Shown here: one piece after another, positions 1-12,700 of the stretch | Numbering within the stretch: position 1 is the stretch's first letter | Layout: every line of letters starts with the position of its first letter | Assembly (NCBI GenBank): GCA_963978905.1 | Contig: OZ022256.1 | Span: forward strand, 12,321,501-12,385,500 | Source of the DNA: Trichostrongylus colubriformis | Lineage: Eukaryota; Nematoda; Chromadorea; Rhabditida; Trichostrongylidae | Direction of reading: 5' to 3' | DNA length: 64,000 nt | Translations under genes and position numbers: made by a program | Notes under the pieces: model-generated | What the model was told of the DNA's origin: nothing | What the model saw: only the letters and a program-made list of their open reading frames with translations | The model's database searches: none

Positions 1-2325
1 AAAGTCGATAGCCGCTATGAACACTCTGCCAATTGTACCTGCTGATGGTTTATAGGTTGATTCAATTTCAACAGCATTTTCCGGCGACAAACTGAAACTT
101 TGCTGTACCTACTTGTTTTGTGCTGTTTACCAATTTATACAACTGACCACGAGAAGCAAGGTAAAGTTATGTCGGCTCCTTTAGCAAGAGTCACTACCTG
201 AAAGTTATTGAATGGTAATCCAAAAGCAATGAGGAAAATGTAATGTGTAGAGGTGCAATGCTGCATCTTGGGACAGCAGAAACTCTCCACACATCCGATG
301 CCGCCTACAGCGATTTGAGGCCGGTCGAGAGACACCTACCCTTAGATTGCGCTGTACGCTTGTGTCCCCCCCCCCGTGTCTTCACCTCTCGCCGAAAAGC
401 GCGTTTTCGTAGAAGTCAAAAACGGATACAAAGAACTTTTACAAAAGCGCACATCTGTAGGGCACCGTTCAAAATGGAAATTCGTTTTTTTTCAGAATGG
501 CAAAACGAGGGAAAATGATCAATAGGCGTATCGAATGGGAGAATTATGAAATTTGGTTTTTGTGAAAAAGCGGATTCGTGGAGTATGCGGAAAAGGAGAG
601 TACATACGTGTAGGTTTTCAAGCTCCGCCTAGTTGAGAGAATCGAGGAAATAACGACTTCACAATCTCGCATTACCACATAAATGGAAAATCTCCACACT
701 TCTTCGGATTGGGGTATGGCCGCGGTTGGACTTTGCGACTATGCGATTCTGTGTCTTTTCGACGTCGCCCTTTCACAAGCGATACTACGACGTTGAGATT
801 GTGCGATGCTACATCTTCGCGTGCGGAGCCGGTACACCGCAAAATGGCGAATCGCGGAATCGCAAGATTGCAAAATAGCAGAATTGCAAAGTCGCGTGTC
901 GACGGTGGCTATGCAAGGCGCTGTTCACTCAGTCAGGCAGTTTTGTGTCCCTCACTTGAGATACGTATCTTATTCTTTCCGCCTAAAATAGTGCGAATCG
1001 CGTGGTCACGTGAGTCACCTAATCCATTTGTATCTTCTCCTTCCTCATGAATCGCGAGATTGCCTGGATCGCAAACTCTAAACAACGCCTAATCTTTTTC
1101 ACAGATTCCCTGGTTCCGCAAATAAGATTCCTCTACTGGCCACACTGCCTGAGGGGATGATCACAGCCGTTTTCATCATTTGCATTCCAGCCTGATGCTT
1201 CAAGGTATTCCATTTTGAATACTAGAACAGGAGTACAAAATAACATTCCGGTTATGGATTTTTGAGTTGAAGGATGAGGAGCAGAAATAATACGATACGA
1301 TATCATGAACCAAGGGATCCAACACAAATCCTAGTGCGGCAAAATGTCACGCCAATCGGAATCAGCCTACTGGGAGGTGAACTGTTCCGCTAGCGGTACT
1401 GCCGGCGAAATATTCGAGATGACTTGCTTCGGAGGCCATTTTGTGAGGAAGGGTGTGTCCTCTTCAAGACACTTCTGATAGACGACGAAAAAGCACTCAG
1501 AGAAGAGGGATAGTAAGCTATCGAAACTGGACTGTGCGTATGGTATGATTTGATCTCGTTTAGCATTGTTCAGAGTTCGAGATTCAAGCGATAGTGAGAC
1601 TCGCGCGATTTTAGCGATCGCCCTAATGCTTGATCGGTGTGTACCTTTTCCTAACGCCTGATACTGCAATAGTCTGAATTGCAAAGTATGAATGCGGCCT
1701 CATGATGCTTCACATTTGCAATTTTCAACCAGTGTCACTGACAGGGGTTTATGGTACTTGACTCATACAATGGCACGTAGTGGGCAGGAGATAGTAAGGT
1801 CAACATTTTCGTCGACGAAGTCAAGTTCAACACATGGCGAGCAACATGGTACCAATTCCTGAAGAGTAGGGAGCAATGCCTCCCTGTCTGTGAGCGTAGG
1901 ATACCTGTACATAGTTCGCATCAGACAGAACGTCTTCTCGTCGTTGAATGCAAAGACGATAGTCTTCGTATTGTTTCTTTAGCTGTACATTCACCTAAAA
2001 TAAACATGGCTATTGAGGAATTTGGCAGGGAAGATCAAGAAGTTGATGACGTAATGTTCAAAGTCAGCTCTCACAGTCATTGGCTAATCAGTATTTCAAT
2101 GCAAAAAGCTTCATCTCACAGTTTTTGTACATGGTATAAGAAACGGCAGCCACCACAAAAGCATACAACAAATAAAGTAATCCCACTTGAATAGGGAGGG
2201 TATCAAAGAACTTGAGTAAGAACAAGATAAGATAAATAAGGTGGAGGTGATGTAATGACGAGCGGTAGCTGTCATTATGCCTAACCCGAGGATCAAATTC
2301 TTTCCGAAACTCGATCGAGCTCGAT
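1..2325. other. No gene recognised
   Basis: Short ORFs on both strands overlap and show no family motif or matching splice pattern. A 10-C run is at 366-375. The 700-930 stretch is richer in CGA/GCG, with repeated GAATCGC- and TTGCAAA-like words, and may be an old repeat. A solo MITE terminus is at 1681-1700. Confidence 0.5.
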
Positions 2326-2383
2326 CATTCAGTAGACGTCGGAGTCAGAGCATGTCTGCTCTGACTCCGACGTCTACTGAATG
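2326..2383. repeat. Perfect 27-bp hairpin with 4-nt loop
   Basis: Arms 2326-2352 and 2357-2383 are exact reverse complements, with TGTC as the loop. The arm starts CATTCAGTAGACGTCGGAGT. No coding sequence or transposon end is associated. Absence of any mismatch suggests recent origin or selection. Confidence 0.95.
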
Positions 2384-3055
2384 ACTCCATACTCGTTCGG
2401 AGGGGTGCACATAGTGCACGCTGATTACCACATCAGGTGGTTTTCATTGAAATGGGTGGCCATTCAGATGTCACCACATCTTTGCATTGGTGTGAAATGC
2501 ATGGCGTAACAGCCCAGAAGAGAGTATTGTACACCGAATATCATGTGTATACACTTTAGAATTTGTGCGACGGCCACTTTCACTTTTAAAAGTCAGTTTT
2601 GCTCAGTTCAGGTTGTATTTGTTAAATCGTTCGGGAAGTTCCGGTTTAATTGACCTATAATTAATTGATCATTATTATTAAAATTTTTAATATTGAAATT
2701 ATTAATAATTTGAATAATTCAGTATAAATATTTAATCATTGAAGGATCCGGAGAATCGGAAGCTTTTGCCAATAAGATGCAGGCTTGCTTAATTCGGTTG
2801 CCCAGAAATGTGGAGATTGAGAGAGGATGAATTCGTTGTAGGTCGCGTCTGCATCATGCTGGGTCTTGAAGCGATTCTCCCAAAGAAAGCTGTTTATTAC
2901 GTCACGACGGGGATAAGAAGTGGGTTGTCTGTGAGGCGGAGAAGATGGAGTATAAGACATAGTGTCCTTAGCCCCTTCTGTTCTGGAGACTGGATTTCAA
3001 TTTTGAACTCAGAAAAGTTCAAAATTCACCACAAAGGTGCTGAGTTATAGGCAGA
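2384..3055. other. No gene recognised; AT-rich at 2630-2735
   Basis: An ATTATTAA-rich stretch precedes the tRNA-like foldback. I see no convincing coding or RNA feature. Confidence 0.5.
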
Positions 3056-3463
3056 AGCTTCGGTGCCGGACTGAACTCGAACCCGAGCATCATCCTTTCC
3101 GGGGATATGTGCTAATCCATTACACTACCGACACCCCTTTCACTCTAACTCAGCTTTTGAATGGTATATTTACTATAGCTTATCAGCACCACAGACTTAG
3201 AAAATCAAAAAAAATCACTAAAAACGCACTTAAAAAATCAAAAGATACCAAAATCAGTATCTACTCGAGCCTTCAGCTTCACGTTTCAGTGCCGATACTG
3301 ACCAACCCACTCAACACGTTATACATGTACTGATATGCTATGGTAAACATACCATTCAGAAGCTGAGTTAAAGTGAACGGGGTCTCGGTAGTCTAATGGA
3401 TTAGCACATCTGCCCGGAAAGCATAGAGTGAAAGATCGAGTCCCGCTCGTGGCCGCATTGTGT
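3056..3463. repeat. Foldback made of two inverted tRNA-like sequences
   Basis: Left arm about 3056-3190, right arm about 3325-3463, spacer about 135 bp. Each arm holds a tRNA-like unit: on - at about 3062-3137 and on + at about 3377-3455. Both share TAATGGATTAGCACAT (A-box region) and the loop CCGGAAA at the anticodon position. The left unit also keeps an acceptor-like pair GGTGTCG/CGGCACC and a B-box GGGTTCGAG. The shared leader contains CTGAGTTA-AGTGAA and ACCATTCA-AAGCTGAG. The T-stems are degenerate, so neither is a functional tRNA. Confidence 0.7.
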
Positions 3464-3633
3464 GCTGCAGCGGTAACAGCTGCTATCAAAATCCAAAGTT
3501 CAGAATTCATTTGGAGGCATGAATTTTGCCACAGTCGAATAAAGTCAGAAGCGGGCTCCGGATGATATCATAATTTAGAGCGTGGAGCGGGTTAATCTGG
3601 TACACGTGACCGTGTGGAGGAACCAAAGAACCA

Positions 3634-4509
3634 TTAGCTTGAGTCGATATGAATCGGACAAATTGACAAAATTTTATCTTTATCGTGTAACTTTTTAACG
3701 ACTACTGGGATTCACTTGTAATATGCTCCATGTTTATCGATCACCTTCTGTTACCGGTTAGGCAGATCATGGATGCCCTTGTTCCAGAAGGCCGGGGGCT
3801 GGGCATCAAAGAAGTTCTCGAGTACCTTCTTGACGTTGTCGCGAGTTTTGAAGTCGTGGCCGTCCAGGTGGCCTTGGAGGTGGGAGGAAAGGTGGAAATC
3901 CGAAGGGGCCAGGTCTGGGGAGTACGGTGGCTATGGAACTGTACAAGAGCAGCTCGGCTTTGGTCAATCTTGCAATGTGCGGTCTCGCGTTGTCGTGCTG
4001 GAAGTAGACTTGTGACCGCTGCCGTTGCAGATTTTGGACATTTGCCTTCAATTCTCGTAATTGACGAATGTAGACGTCGGCGGATACTGTTGTACCTTCA
4101 TCGAGCACCTCCCAGTACTCTACGCCATGTACGCTCCACCAAATGCGGTCTTCGTCTTCGATGAAATAGTCGCCCGAGGCAAAATTCGAGTGCCACAAGT
4201 ATAGTGTACTTCTGGCGGGGGCATGCTCTTTGTTAACTTCCTTCAGGTGTCTTTCGATATCCGCGGCTTCTTGGCCAGATAGCGATAGAAAGAGTGTGAC
4301 GTTGCGGATGTGGTTTCTGGACGGCTTGAAATTTTGCGGCATGGTGGCGGAATGAAACCCGTTTGGAGTGTTCATTTGACTGTGCTCTGAAGAGCTTTTT
4401 ATACTCATTTCAACGGTACCTCGCCATCCATTTTCGTAAACCCGTTGCTGAGTTATGATCTCTGGAAGTCATCACTACCATTTGTCCGAGTCATATCGAC
4501 TCAACCTAA
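3634..4509 (-). mobile_element. Internally deleted mariner element
   Basis: The inverted ends share TTAG-TTGAGTCGATATGA and CGGACAAAT; TA follows the right end (4510-4511), while the left flank has mutated to CA. On the - strand a transposase relic starts near ATG 4342 with the HTH part (SGQEAADIERHLKEV, then ASGDYFIEDEDR). It then jumps over missing sequence that should contain the first catalytic Asp. It resumes with WWSVHGVEYWEVLDEGTT and the mariner signature HDNARPH (second Asp). A frameshift follows. YSPDLAPSDFHL, with the third Asp, and the C-terminus continue in another frame, where a TAA interrupts the NRWQKV-type motif near 3754. At 876 bp it is about two thirds of a full mariner and cannot encode active enzyme. 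Confidence 0.85.
3806..4342 (-). pseudogene. Mariner transposase pseudogene (deletion plus frameshift)
   Basis: This is the open part of the transposase relic inside the 3634-4509 element. It reads from a plausible original ATG at 4342 through HDNARPH. After that the frame shifts, and the remaining reading is a proline-rich out-of-frame tail ending at 3806. The true C-terminal frame can be followed further, to about 3730. The first Asp of the DDD triad is lost in the internal deletion. The opposite-strand ORF at 3730-4164 is its shadow. Confidence 0.8.
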
Positions 4510-5799
4510 TAGTTAGTAAGGAGGAATTTCTTGCACAAAAGTCCACTTTTCTCTATTGACACATGGATCCCCTTGTAATCATCCACCTTGCAGCTTATTG
4601 TGAGCCGTTAGCTATGCAGCTGTCAAGGTGTGAAGCTGGCACAAGCTAAAACAAAAAACTTACTGGACGCGGTCAGTAAGCCACGCGATCGGCGTCTCTA
4701 TCGTTCCTCTCTCCCATGAGGTCTATTTCCCGCCTCTTTTGCCTGATCTTTCTCCTAAAACCTCTTCAGAATGTGATAGAGACCCTGTTTCTCATGATTT
4801 CTCTACACTGACATAATTCAGAAACTCTACTTTCGCTACTGACCGCAAATACCACCCCAAAATTATTGTGTTTTCAATCGTTAGCTCTGGATGCCTTTTA
4901 TCTCACCTCTAGAAAGCTCCCCATCTGATCATCGATTTTTACGAAATGGTCAACAAATGTTTATGTAGTGAACATCTGGCGGACCAACAACCAATTGATT
5001 TTTTTAAAATCGATACGCTACCGAACGTTATCATATTCTCTTCCTCTCTGTTAATTTTTCAGTCAATATTCGAAACTCCATGTTCCTTCAATCATTGCAG
5101 TGCAACACTCCTTCAGTCAGTAATCTTACCCCATCTCAAATTGTAAAGGTGTAGATGTCAGGTAATATATTATGCATGGTTGAACTGAATAATGTATTCA
5201 ACCCTGACAAATAGCTTGCTCACTAGGCTGAAAAAAAAGTGTGAGAAGTATCTCGGCTAATGTTGCAATCTTATTTATTTATACGAGCCGCCCAACCAAA
5301 CTTGGGAAGAAAAGTATGTACAAAAGCTGACAGAGAACGGCGATTGGTAAAAGACAAAACAATCGGTGGGAACTGACTAACATTTGGCTGTTCTACGCCT
5401 CAATTTCCGCTAATGTCAGAATCCTTCAGATTCGTTTGGATAATTGAGTACATAAACAGTGGATTACGCAGGAGTTGCAGTCATTAATGTCTCTCTGCTT
5501 GTTTATTCCTCCCGAAGATGCTTTTGCTTGATCAACCTACAAGACAAGAAGTCTAGGAGATCAGAGATAGGATACCGTAAGACCGTAGCGACAAAATATG
5601 TGCCCTCGGTGGCACTTTGGCGACGCGCTACAGCATGCCGATAATACGAGAGCCCGCACAAATCTTTGGCGAAAGCGCGTGGAATCTTGCCGCAGTTTGG
5701 CAGTATGCTAATATTCTTGCCAGGATTCAAATCTCGCTACAGCCGCGTGGGCCGCTCATTACACTGTAGTGTGGCTCGGTCGAGCGTTATAAATAGAGC
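4510..5799. other. No gene recognised
   Basis: Only short ORFs without motifs. 5640-5760 is locally GC-rich and adjoins a MITE fragment. Confidence 0.5.
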
Positions 5800-5898
5800 G
5801 CATCGTCAGAGTGTCGCCGTGGTCGACGGCGGGCACATGATTTTGCCGCCGTCGACGCTGGCGCCGGCGCCTGTGCCGCAAAGTATGAACGCGGCCTG
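5800..5898. repeat. Fragment ending like the TAAGGCCGC MITE family, with an 11-bp hairpin
   Basis: GCAAAGTATGAACGCGGCCT at the right end matches the family terminus. Inside, GTCGACGGCGG (5822-5832) pairs exactly with 5846-5856. The left terminus is not identifiable. A shorter solo terminus, GCAAAGTATGAATGCGGCCT, is at 1681-1700. Confidence 0.5.
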
Positions 5899-6521
5899 AC
5901 CAATATTGACTGCTTGAGCGCAACAACGGACACTGAACACCTCGTATCAGCAATACACTAATCATTCCTTTCTTATCGTTAATGAAATCTTTGATTTCAC
6001 ATTGTCCTACCGCACAGTGTAACAGTTTTGACTTCGGCAGATCATTTGAGAACTCACAATTTTTCATCCGAGTCTCTCACTTTATCTCTATAATGTCTTA
6101 TAGCTTGTATGTGTTTTCAGTACCGTCAAATTTTTGAGTTTCTGTTCAATGCTGTCAAACTTCTGAGTTTCCATGAACTAGACGACTTCCTTCGTTCCAC
6201 ATAGTTCTTACACAGAACGCTTATAGTGCTACATTGTTCGTACAAAAACCCCAGAGTACGTGCGTACGAGAAAGATACGTAGCTTGGTGCGAGATATATA
6301 GTTGTTTACTGTTGACAGTTGACGTTCTCGGAAACGACGAACAGGAAGTATGCAAAGTCAGCAGTCAGCAGCGCGTTAGGAATGTGCAGAGAAGAGGCAC
6401 AGAGAGCAAAACACAACCAAGATCGTGACCGTTCGTTATCATTCCATCATCTTCCCGTGAAGCACAAAGATCGACAAGGAACGAATGTATACAATACTGC
6501 GGTAGTCAGCATTAATTAGCA

Positions 6522-6816
6522 AGATTATAAGTTTAGGATGTGTCATCATGGCACACCGTTATCGAACTCTTACTATCCAACTTCTTCACTTTATTCGGAA
6601 TCAAAACCGTATTCGATACTAATGAATACCGTAATCAATCGGGACGCTGTCCAAAGTACAAGAAGTGGGCTATGTAAAACCAACGACCTTATCAGAGGGA
6701 ATAGTGAAAGACAGTGCACATCGAAATATTCGGTGTCTGGTGGGATGTACAGAAGCAATCCTCATTATTACTGTGTATCATTCTAACACTTTTTAAACTT
6801 ATAATCTTGTGCAGCA
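6522..6816. repeat. MITE of about 295 bp, TATAAGTTTA family
   Basis: The inverted ends share CAAGATTATAAGTTTA; the left end continues GGATGTGTCATCATGGCACA and the right end (complement) continues AAAAGTGTTAGAATGATACA. The same termini bound a 290-bp element at 41136-41428, and single ends occur near 16855 and 49420. The 82-codon ORF inside (6538-6786) overlaps both ends and is not a gene. Confidence 0.65.
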
Positions 6817-7343
6817 TTGATGCCACAGAGAGGGTTTTGCTATAGGTATATAATGTACGATAGGAAAATTGTATAAATCAATCTAATCCCTCTGATGACT
6901 GATTGTTGAAATGACAGACAGTGCACATCGAAATATTCGGTGTCTGGTCGGATGTACAGAAGCAATCCTCACTTGCACTTGAGTTGACGCCTAATGTTCG
7001 GTGCGATGAGCATGTATTGATTGACTAGGGAGACGGTCGTTTGGCGCGGCCCCTTGGAGCTAATTTGCCAATGGGGCACTGCCAAAGCTCCTCCCCTAAA
7101 GAGGCTTAGGTAAATCTGAGAGAGTCCAGACGGCCCATGCGTCCCATTGGCAAATTAGCTGCAAGGGCCGCGCCAAACGACATACACCCATTGACTACAT
7201 GGTGATTATTACTGTGTATCATTCTAACACTTTTAAACTTATAATCTTGTGCAGCATTGATGCCACAGAGAGGGTTTTACTAATGTACGATAGGAAAATT
7301 GTATAAATCAATCTAATCCCTCTGATGACTGATTGTTGAAATT
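6710..7343. repeat. Tandem duplication split by a foldback insertion
   Basis: A unit of about 203 bp (6710-6912) is repeated as 6917-6971 plus 7206-7343 with very few differences. Between the two parts of the second copy lies about 234 bp (6972-7205) that the first copy lacks. The insert's core is an inverted repeat: 7036-7075 (GTCGTTTGGCGCGGCC...) with 7144-7181. The order of events is therefore duplication first, insertion second. The first copy overlaps the right end of the 6522-6816 MITE. Confidence 0.8.
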
Positions 7344-9529
7344 TCTTTTCTGATTTTTAGCACTACTGTAAGTGAAATGTAAGCAAAATAGCTCTTTTTC
7401 AAGGTTGTCAGGGAGCACTCATAGGAGAGAGAAATGCAGGATGCTTTTTTAGCTTATGCTCATGTTCCAAAAAGAATCTTGAAAAAGTCAAATTCAAGAG
7501 AAGGCTGTACGTAATCAGCCCCCGTCTAATACGTACCTGAAAATGCACGTCTTGGTAGAACTATTAAAGGTCTAAGGTTTACGTCCTCACACACCGTAAC
7601 TAGCTAAAAGGCTGAGTTTACTAATTGCTGCTTTTATCGCAGAAAGATTACTCAAATGTTTTGGACAACACTGTGGTCTTCTTTTCTTGTTAGGAATTTC
7701 TACATACTTCGGGAAATATGCCGATAATGTGATCAGAAATCTATTTTTCCTTGCTTTTTTACCATTCATTTAGTGAGTGAGGGCAGTTTTAAGAAATGCT
7801 ATCAGGATGGTTCATAAGTTCCGGACCATTTTACAATTACTGATGCAAAAACCTTCGAGGATATCCACAGCTTGTGAATCAAATATGTACATCTCAATGC
7901 GTTGACAATGTATTGTTGAATAGATGTGGTAGAAGTTGAGAAGAGAAGGGTAAAGTAACAAAAAAAATTACATATAGAATGAAAATTAGTCGAAGTGATT
8001 CTAACTTTACAGATCAACTTTATTGTCATGATGGTAACCGTCTTCAAAAGACTGATTTTGATTGACTTTTCAGGTAGAGCGTCCTAATGAAGTGCCGCAT
8101 GCTTGAAAACCAGTTACCAATACTTGCACTTCCCAGAGAAGACCACAGTCTTTTAACTTAATTTGATCTATTTTTATTAGCTTAATTTCCGGTTTTTAAC
8201 TCGATTTAATCTATTTGTATTCGTTTATTTAATTTTAAGTGTAGTTTTAATTGAATGAATCAATTTCGAATCTCGATTTTTCCCAGTTAACGGTATCACC
8301 AGTAGAAAGATGGCTGATGATGGGCGCCGCACTTCCTTGTCGGCATAACTGCAGTCGAATCATGATATACGATTTATAAAGGTAACATCACGTGTTAGGA
8401 TTACTATACGCCTTGAAAAATGAGTTTTTATATCAGGACAGTCCGCCTAGCATTTTGAAGACCCGAAGGTAGGTTATTGTAGATCCTCACTGGTTCTCGG
8501 AGTGCTGATGGGTACTGCAATATGCCCTCAGCACTCATTTCTTCACCAATGGCTACCAAAATGTTACTTTAGGGAATGAGGGATGTGAGTACGATAAGGA
8601 GTGTTCTTGTGATATGAAGGGGGCTAGAATGGCGAAGAGCGGTTATTACAGTAAATCAAAGCCACTTAAATGGCCATAGGCTCAAAGAGGAATAGTGGAT
8701 GTCAGCAAAACGTCAATGAGTTATTGTTACTACAGAACATCGTGTCAACCTGAAAATTCAAAAAAGAGCGGTGAAAGTCACAGATATGAAAGTAGGTCTT
8801 TTTTGCGTGGTGCGCAGTAATGGGGACCATTCATATTCCTGTTCCTTTTGGATAGATTGGCCATAGCCATAGCCATAGGTCTACGCAAAAATTTTTGAGA
8901 CAGGATTCACGTTGTCGTGTCTCAAAAATTTCAAAAAAAGAACCTTCCCTGCAAAGATCCATTAAGCGTGTTCTTTGTCCTTCCGACTACCAGTGATGAT
9001 CATAAAACAAAACAATCAGTCGTTCCTCTCTCTCGCCTAAGGTTTTCAAGAAGGAGCGACACAGAGTGAGAGTCCCCTGTCAAACGTAATCGCTGCTGAC
9101 CTTCCAACGAGCAAAACTTTACAAACGCTGTAGTTCCTGGTTGTCACGTTGTCGACGGCACCGTACTACGACTAAGCGAGAGCTTATGTTATTGATGGGG
9201 CAGATGCAGGTATTCTCTGAACTGATAAGCGATTACAGCGAACAAAGTCCTCCTTTAAGACGCTGTGTAGCATGGCGGTGCCATGCGTGCCCAAGACGTT
9301 TGTCGCCCTTAAGATGCCGACTTTTCCATTAAGAACAGTGGTAGGAGTAATGAGGCAATGGAAATTCCTGAAGGAAGCCACCGAAGCGAAAACTATGGGT
9401 CATAAAAGCATATGTAAGCTCTGGAAGACGCATCATCTTTCAACAGCTGCCACTTGTTTTGATATGGTCCACCCCTTTTGTTGAGGTCTCCAGCCTTTTC
9501 TCACTATCAAGAGTGAGATGAAAATTTTA
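7344..9529. other. No gene recognised
   Basis: Short ORFs only. The 9141-9484 stretch is open on both strands for about 60-70 codons, but I find no splice partner or family resemblance. Confidence 0.45.
8888..8932. repeat. Hairpin of about 14 bp
   Basis: AAATTTTTGAGACA is followed after about 15 nt by TGTCTCAAAAATTT, an exact inverted repeat. It is an isolated stem-loop in noncoding sequence. Confidence 0.8.
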
Positions 9530-9790
9530 TTTTTGGGTTTTTGACTGTTAGATTCCGTTTTTTTCACCATCCTTCTACTTAGCATTTTGACTTTCATTTT
9601 TGATAATATTTCCATATTGGGCTCGAACTACACCCACCAAGTAGAACAGGTACGTAGTTAAGATCTTCAAATTAGTAGTAAAACAATCGTGTCGTGAAGT
9701 AAAGCCACTCATGGGTGATCTGACTTCACACTAATCCCCGGAACATTTGCAACACACCCCACCTACCACTGCCTTTCGAGTATCTCGCTC
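9530..9790. repeat. Diverged copy of the 14.9-15.4 kb unit plus a shared leader
   Basis: CAAGTAGAACAGGTACG, then GTGAAGTAAAGCCACTCATG and CCGGAACA-TTGCAACACACC match the tandem units. The preceding TTTCACCATCC-like and TTTCCATATTGGGC text also resembles 12150-12270 and 53440-53530, which suggests one longer dispersed family. Confidence 0.5.
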
Positions 9791-12700
9791 TTCAGACGCT
9801 CCAGTTGCCAGCTCATTTGCAGACCTGTACAGTCTCAAGGTTCTGCTTGGATAAATGAACTAGTGGAAGCGAATATTTGGACAGTTGACTGAGGGACGTG
9901 CGTAACTCACCCTTATACGTTATCGCAAAGGTGAGGAGTAAAAGTTTGATTTCGAAGTTGTTTTACTACTTTCCCATCTACACTCTCCACTATGCTCTCC
10001 ATATTCGGCTCTCGGTAACAAATCCGCCTTGCGCAAGCAAAGGCGATTAAAGATCTACCTGACCACGTACGATGGTCAATATGCAAATGGGGCTTTGAGG
10101 TCAACCTTTCTCCTCGTTATAAGCCAATGAAACAGTAAAACGTCGTTAAGAATTAGCCGAACTTTCTCATTTTTCATTTTTGTGTCCCTTGATTGCTCGC
10201 AATCAATCAATTTGATATGCTCAGCCTCCTGAGACAAAATGTGTTGTATCTTGGGGATACTGTACAAGCAGCAAAAAGTCACTTGTTGTTCACAATAAGA
10301 GATATAGTCTCTTAAAAGGTGCCCACAAGTAATGGATCTGAAAACCTACATATGCTGTGTGGCTAGCCTCGTCGACAGCGACGAACCAATTCAAATCCTC
10401 CAAGATAGAGGCCGGCTTTTCGTTTATAAAGGGATGGAGCGCGTTTGCTCGATTGTTCACTCGCCGCTCCGATTCGTCTGTGAATTAGCTGCCATTTGGT
10501 TCGGGTTCGTAGTATAGCTTATGATTATTTTGTTATCCCAGTATAGCTGATGATTCTTTTATTATTTATTTATTCAATTGAGGTAGCCAACATTATTCGT
10601 GCAAACAATATTAAAAAAATGTTCAAATTAACGATTCCGGGTCAAGAAATGAAAAAACAACAACTAAGTAGCCTTAAATGACAACTAATGACAGGCAAAA
10701 TTGAAGGAGATTTCAAGAAACCTCTTAGGTAGTATAAGCTGTGGCCATCATTTTGGAACCGCACAGTGACATATGTATGTATGTATGTACATAGTAGGAT
10801 ATCCCGCCTGAGTATTTTGTCAAAATTCGAGAGCACTCTAATTGGAAAGCAACTAAACCAAACTAGTTCTGGTCTTGGTCAGCGGCTTGGGCTTCAGTTT
10901 GAAATTGCCTCCTCTCGTTCTGGACTTCGAAAGCGTAAGAAAATCTAATGAAACTTAACTGCATTAACCGGTGAGTGTCATAGAACAACAACAAATTAAA
11001 CTTTTCCTTGTTCTACACAAATTTGGAAATTCGAATTAAGGGAGTAAATTGACACTCTGCACAAAAGCGCCAGTAAACTCTTCTGAGACGGTAGTAGCTT
11101 AACGACTTTAACGTGTTGTAAGGCTTCATCCGGCTGGAGTTGACTTGATTTGATTGTTCCTCTACTGGTAGCATGTACCAAGAACTTTCTGAGCCTTAAT
11201 ATCCTCCCAAGCTCGAAAAAAGAAGACAATTTTGCTATAAGGACGCCGAATTACAGCCAGAACCAATTTCTTGTGTGGGATTAGAACTAGCTGCGAATAC
11301 CTTCCCGTTGGAGGCACCGGAAGGGGTTAATTTGGCAGACTGTGGAATATGAAAGCACAGATACTCAGCAGCGTAACAGTAGAAAAAGAACAAGACAAAA
11401 CGGCCCGAACACCTCCCTTCTCTCTCGCACCCTCTGCGTCACTAGCCGGAGTAGACCGCAGACGGACAGAGAGACTGAATCAGCCAGCCGCGATTGTTGT
11501 CTCGCCTTTGCCGGTAACTCAACCCGCTGCAGGATTGCAAGCCGATAAGTAGCGCTGTGGGGTCGTGAAGAGGATCCGAGCCGCGCTTTTTTCAATGCGG
11601 GTTTGCCACGCATTACCTCTTCTGAAGTAGGTTTGTTTCAGAGAACATGCAACATCCCTCATTCGCAAACGCTGCTAGGAGGCCTCGTGGCGCCACTCAA
11701 AGGGTACAGCTTCGACATTTATCCGGGGGTCTATCGGCTGCAGCAGAGTAAATAGTCGGTGCGATTATCGTGGAAAGTACCTTTGAAACAGTATTTTCAA
11801 ACACTTCGCCTCAGTTATTTCCAGCCAGCTCGGAAGGTTTCTCAACGTCCACACAGGTTCAAGTTGCCGCTCACAATTAATCACATGGCAAATTATCACA
11901 TTTGGAAGCAAACAACACCAATTTAAAGACAGTGACAGGGGTTATGTGAGTAATGAGAACTCCTAAACTGGGTCACGAAAATGGAAGCTAGGGGCCTCAG
12001 AAAAATATATATGGCGAAATTCCCGATGAGAAAGAGCGCCCTTCGGCCATACAAGAGCCTGCTCTCCAACAACTGTCCCTTTTTTGATCCCAGTCCGCCC
12101 TTTTTTCCCGCTCTACTCGCCCCTTTTAAGAGTAAATTGAAGAAAGACGGTCTTATTCCTTGGTTTTTTAGCCACTTCGTTCAGTTTTTCTTCACTGTCG
12201 TACTGTTAAACACTACGACACTCATATTCGGTGATCTTTCCATATTAGGCCCCAATTACCCCTATCACTAACTTTGAGAGAAGAGACTTCTTGTTGACAT
12301 TATTGCTTGCTGTCACCTATCAAACCTGTGAACAATGGGCTCGATAATCTTTGACCTTTCTTCCGCTGATCGACCTTTATAAACAGAGATGGGTCAGATG
12401 ATAGGTCTCTAATCATTTGGCTGGTCGATGGAGTTGCCGCTGTTCAGAGGTCTGAATCGTTATCGGATTAAAAACTATTCTTAGCCAGTCCGATAACCTC
12501 CCAATATTGGGTGCCAAGTGGATAGTCTTTTTTCGTTTTCAAACATTTATCACGTAGAGACTGCCAGTGATTGATGACAGGAATGACTTTGAGCGGATCA
12601 GTTTTTATGAAACAACATTTGCTTTGCACTCTTTTATCTCTACTATACTTTCCTTTTAAAAATTCAAAGATTCGAAAAGGGGAGTTGTATACGGTGAGGT

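Noticed and set aside
3730..4164. 144-codon + strand ORF
   Set aside because: It lies antisense to the mariner transposase relic and has no motif of its own.
6538..6786. 82-codon ORF
   Set aside because: It lies within a MITE and overlaps both of its termini and the tandem duplication.
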